Assembly (NCBI GenBank): GCA_021325235.1
Contig: JAJPHN010000025.1
Coordinates: 124,001-188,000 of the forward strand
DNA: 64,000 nucleotides
From: Terriglobia bacterium
Lineage (GTDB): Bacteria > Acidobacteriota > Terriglobia > Bryobacterales > Bryobacteraceae
Direction of reading: 5' to 3'
Part shown: positions 63,528 through 64,000 of the stretch, piece by piece
Layout of the letters: each line of letters begins with the position of its first letter
How positions within the stretch are numbered: the first letter of the stretch is position 1
Translations under genes and position numbers: made by a program
Notes under the pieces: generated by a model
The model's input: the letters and a program-made list of their open reading frames with translations, nothing else
What the model was told of the DNA's origin: nothing
Database searches by the model: none

Positions 63528-64000
63528 GTGCTCGACTTAGAGATCGTTACAGAAGTTTCGCGCCTCGAAAGTTTACCGAACGAGTGGGACAAGCTGGCGG
63601 AGTTGGTGCCGTGCGCTACGCCCTTCCAAACTCCGGAATGGTTGCTGACGTGGTGGAAACATTTCGGCTCGGGCGAGCCTCGAATCCTGCTTTTTCGTGA
63701 GCGCGGGAAGCTAGTCGGGCTAATTCCAGCGTTTCTGCATGAGTGGGAAGACAAGCGTCAAATTACTCTATTCGGCTCCGGCATTTCCGATTACCTCGAT
63801 CCGCTTCTGGCACCGGATACTGCTTGCGAAATTGCAAACTGCCTCTTTGGATATCTTCGTTGCGCGACAGAATGGGACGTCTGTAATTGGCAGGATCTTT
63901 CGAGGAATGACTTGTTGAATGCTTCAGTTCCGCGAGAACTGGTAATCGAGTCTGTACCGGAAACGCCCTGTTCGGCCATCCGCATCGAGGGTACGTTCGG
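63528..64000 (+). CDS. GNAT/CelD-like acyltransferase, cut off by the window edge
   Basis: A clean open frame of 157 codons runs from GTG (63528) to the window edge, 9 bases after the nucleotidyltransferase stop. The visible part has EWDKLAELVPCATPFQTPEWLLTWWKHFGSGEPRILLF and KLVGLIPAF, the typical start of CelD/BcsL-type proteins of the GNAT (FemAB-like) fold found in polysaccharide gene clusters. The catalytic half is outside the window. Confidence 0.7.
   Translation, partial: MLDLEIVTEVSRLESLPNEWDKLAELVPCATPFQTPEWLLTWWKHFGSGEPRILLFRERGKLVGLIPAFLHEWEDKRQITLFGSGISDYLDPLLAPDTACEIANCLFGYLRCATEWDVCNWQDLSRNDLLNASVPRELVIESVPETPCSAIRIEGTF

Overview
The window looks like chromosome from a soil Acidobacteriota bacterium, most likely of the Solibacter/Bryobacter type. 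The indicators are family-level. There are three very large Oar-like TonB-dependent receptors with an N-terminal carboxypeptidase-regulatory-like domain and no SusD partner. There is a 900-residue MacB/FtsX-type permease of the ADOP kind next to a PadR regulator. There are CRTAC1 (ASPIC/UnbV) remnants, many TPR proteins, and many Tat-exported sugar enzymes. No taxonomic search could be run. I saw no CRISPR array, insertion sequence, prophage or complete RNA gene.

Layout. 1-298 is a decayed ASPIC/UnbV gene end. 439-11993 (minus) is operon 1: TonB receptor, a degenerate enolase-superfamily protein, a Tat-exported enolase-superfamily dehydratase, a secreted esterase, a GH51 arabinofuranosidase, a second Tat-exported enolase-superfamily protein and a secreted RraA-family protein. 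A divergent gene (12184-13734) encodes a predicted membrane-bound regulator with two malectin-like domains. 14275-22051 (minus) is operon 2: TonB receptor, TPR protein, GH31 enzyme and a small membrane protein interrupted at an A7 run. Divergent to it is a second regulator of the same N-terminal type (22249-23391). 23372-24919 is a scar where a malectin-type gene and a CRTAC1 gene each lost their 5' half. A TPR gene follows. 26409-36050 (minus) is operon 3: TonB receptor, GH42-like enzyme, sugar-acid dehydratase, SDR dehydrogenase, DMT transporter and SMP-30 lactonase. 36121-40535 holds a TPR protein, a GH50-like enzyme and a GntR/FCD regulator. 40587-47360 has a GxGYxYP protein, a DUF1634/TauE pair, a second esterase, an OmpA-like protein and an MFS carrier. 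47338-50305 is the ADOP permease with PadR. 50406-52971 has a YbiT-type ABC-F ATPase and a YihY/BrkB membrane protein. 53133-61667 is an outer-membrane biogenesis operon: an Omp85 protein with about seven POTRA repeats, a SurA-N-like protein and TamB. 61678-64000 begins a glycan-type locus: CgeB-like glycosyltransferase, nucleotidyltransferase and a cut-off GNAT/CelD-like protein.

How it fits together (inference). The first 40 kb resembles a set of carbohydrate-use loci, each with a TonB receptor to bring in oligosaccharides, exported hydrolases, and oxidative (non-phosphorylative) sugar-acid enzymes. In operon 3 the dehydrogenase, lactonase and dehydratase lack signal peptides and form a standard cytoplasmic route. 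In operon 1 the hydrolase, the esterase, two enolase-superfamily enzymes and the RraA-like protein all carry Sec or Tat signals, which suggests sugar-acid chemistry in the periplasm. Palindromic candidate operators lie in the divergent promoters. One 12-base operator word is shared by the operon 1 promoter and the 5' region of the GntR gene.
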